A DNA stretch of 64,000 bases, taken from Phascolomyces articulosus (lineage: Eukaryota > Mucoromycota > Mucoromycetes > Mucorales > Lichtheimiaceae). The stretch covers positions 558,001 through 622,000 of the forward strand of contig JAIXMP010000008.1 in NCBI GenBank assembly GCA_025677815.1. The letters run 5' to 3'. Positions 63,401-64,000 of the stretch are shown here, piece by piece. The position numbers and the translations under genes are program-made. Numbering within the stretch: the stretch's first letter is position 1; each line of letters opens with the position of its first letter. The notes under the pieces were generated by a model that searched no databases, was not told where the DNA came from, and saw only the letters and a program-made list of their open reading frames with translations.

Positions 63401-64000
63401 GCGAAGACCTTTTTCTATGATTTCAAGGTTCACTTGGAAGCCTATGGTTTGGACCTTACAAGTAAACTCTTAATATAAACTTGAGACTCTTTGTGTCATT
63501 GTCACTATGCGTCTTCCAATAAGCGAAGGTTCTTCTGCAGGTTATATATTTTTATGAAATATAGTTTAATAGAATTCTTAACAATACGTATAATGATTAG
63601 GCTTTTTTTTGTTATAAATATACTATATACGTAGGTGGCTACCAATGAAGACGTTAGTTCTTCTTTTTTAAATAATAATGTATTATTCTTTAATCTCTTA
63701 AAGGTACTTTATTTTCAGTTAAATTATAATAGTCGACTTTCTATTTGTACTTTTTTATATACATAGGTATTTAAGGATAGTGAATATCGCTTATCATTGG
63801 CGAACTTATTGATTTTGATGTTTTCAATGACAAACTGTTCCTTACTATCAAATTATTGAATTGTTGTGTTTGTCATTGTAAAGCGAATATGTAATAATAA
63901 TGAATAAAATTCACTTTCTTGTTTATATGGATGACTATATAAAATAATGGTTATAAATACGATCATCATTACATACAAAAGTAAGGGGGTGGAAGATTGA
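60490..64000. other. 3.5-kb gene-poor region at the right edge
   Basis: No intact gene is supported. It starts with upstream DNA of the amine oxidase. Plus 62864-63163 is a 99-codon open frame (contains SLSPCCNSDCRPIHAEFCHT and AMFDELESDNQDTVVASSRL) that looks protein-like but is not recognised. A second scrap at 63332-63478 is listed as a possible mobile-element relic. Elsewhere the DNA is AT-rich with (TTAA)n at about 62131-62152 and frequent short homopolymers. Confidence 0.4.
63332..63478 (+). mobile_element. Possible retrotransposon gag-like scrap
   Basis: A 48-residue open frame contains SDDSAKTFFYDFKVHLEAYG, which loosely recalls the start of gag-like domains of fungal LTR retrotransposons (Phe-rich helix, then F-x-HLEAxGL). 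No zinc knuckle, protease, reverse transcriptase or LTR is seen nearby, so it can only be a fragment. It could equally be an eroded cellular gene. Confidence 0.28.

Overview
This window comes from the nuclear genome of a filamentous, probably early-diverging fungus. Mucoromycota (Mucorales-type) is my best guess, inferred from gene content and style; no rRNA or other marker is present. The sequence is AT-rich. Genes are broken by many short GT-AG introns, mostly about 50-180 nt, and standard codons give clean reading frames. Proteins carry poly-Q, poly-H and poly-N stretches, and UTRs and introns are full of poly-T and (TA)n tracts. Fungus-specific genes include a Chs7-type chitin synthase export chaperone, a Rom2-type RhoGEF, a Pcl-type cyclin, Tvp18 and a Ufd2 E4 ligase. 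FANCL, which the familiar yeasts lack, is also present. Exon chains below were assembled by eye from splice signals, reading frame and family similarity; every chain for an intact gene closes in frame, and the one exception is the frameshifted pseudogene.

Layout. 0-10.7 kb: end of a mitochondrial 2-oxodicarboxylate-type carrier, a Rho1 GEF (minus), a coiled-coil protein, a Pho85-type cyclin and a small secreted protein. 10.7-15.7 kb: a gene-poor stretch with decayed coding-like fragments. 15.7-20.1 kb: Glo3-type ArfGAP and Chs7 (both minus). 23-30.7 kb: dynactin Arp10, peroxin Pex6 and a truncated, frameshifted 3-hydroxyisobutyryl-CoA hydrolase relic. 30.8-31.1 kb: a possible transposase scar. 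31.2-38 kb: Tvp18 (minus) and the large subunit of replication factor C. 38-41 kb: an RRM protein with five RanBP2 zinc fingers and a catalytically dead-looking exonuclease fold. 41.9-45.6 kb: mitochondrial inner membrane peptidase Imp1, a membrane-anchored glutaredoxin and an alpha-arrestin. 45.6-50.4 kb: FANCL (minus), a Myb/SANT protein and a Rho GTPase. 51.7-60.4 kb: Ufd2 (23 exons, minus) and a secreted flavin amine oxidase with a long N-terminal extension (minus). 60.4-64 kb: a second gene-poor stretch with a possible retrotransposon gag-like scrap.

Most genes are single-copy housekeeping functions: vesicle traffic (Glo3, Tvp18, Chs7), cell-wall and polarity signalling (RhoGEF, Rho GTPase, Chs7, cyclin), organelle biogenesis (Pex6, Imp1, Arp10), DNA replication and repair (Rfc1, FANCL) and ubiquitin pathways (Ufd2, FANCL, a PPxY arrestin). 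I see no operon, biosynthetic cluster, CRISPR array, rRNA or convincing tRNA, and no obvious new multi-gene system. The best leads are the pseudo-exonuclease/zinc-finger protein, the long pre-pro-region of the amine oxidase, paired ACGCGT boxes at the Rfc1 start codon, the HIBCH relic and extreme micro-exons.
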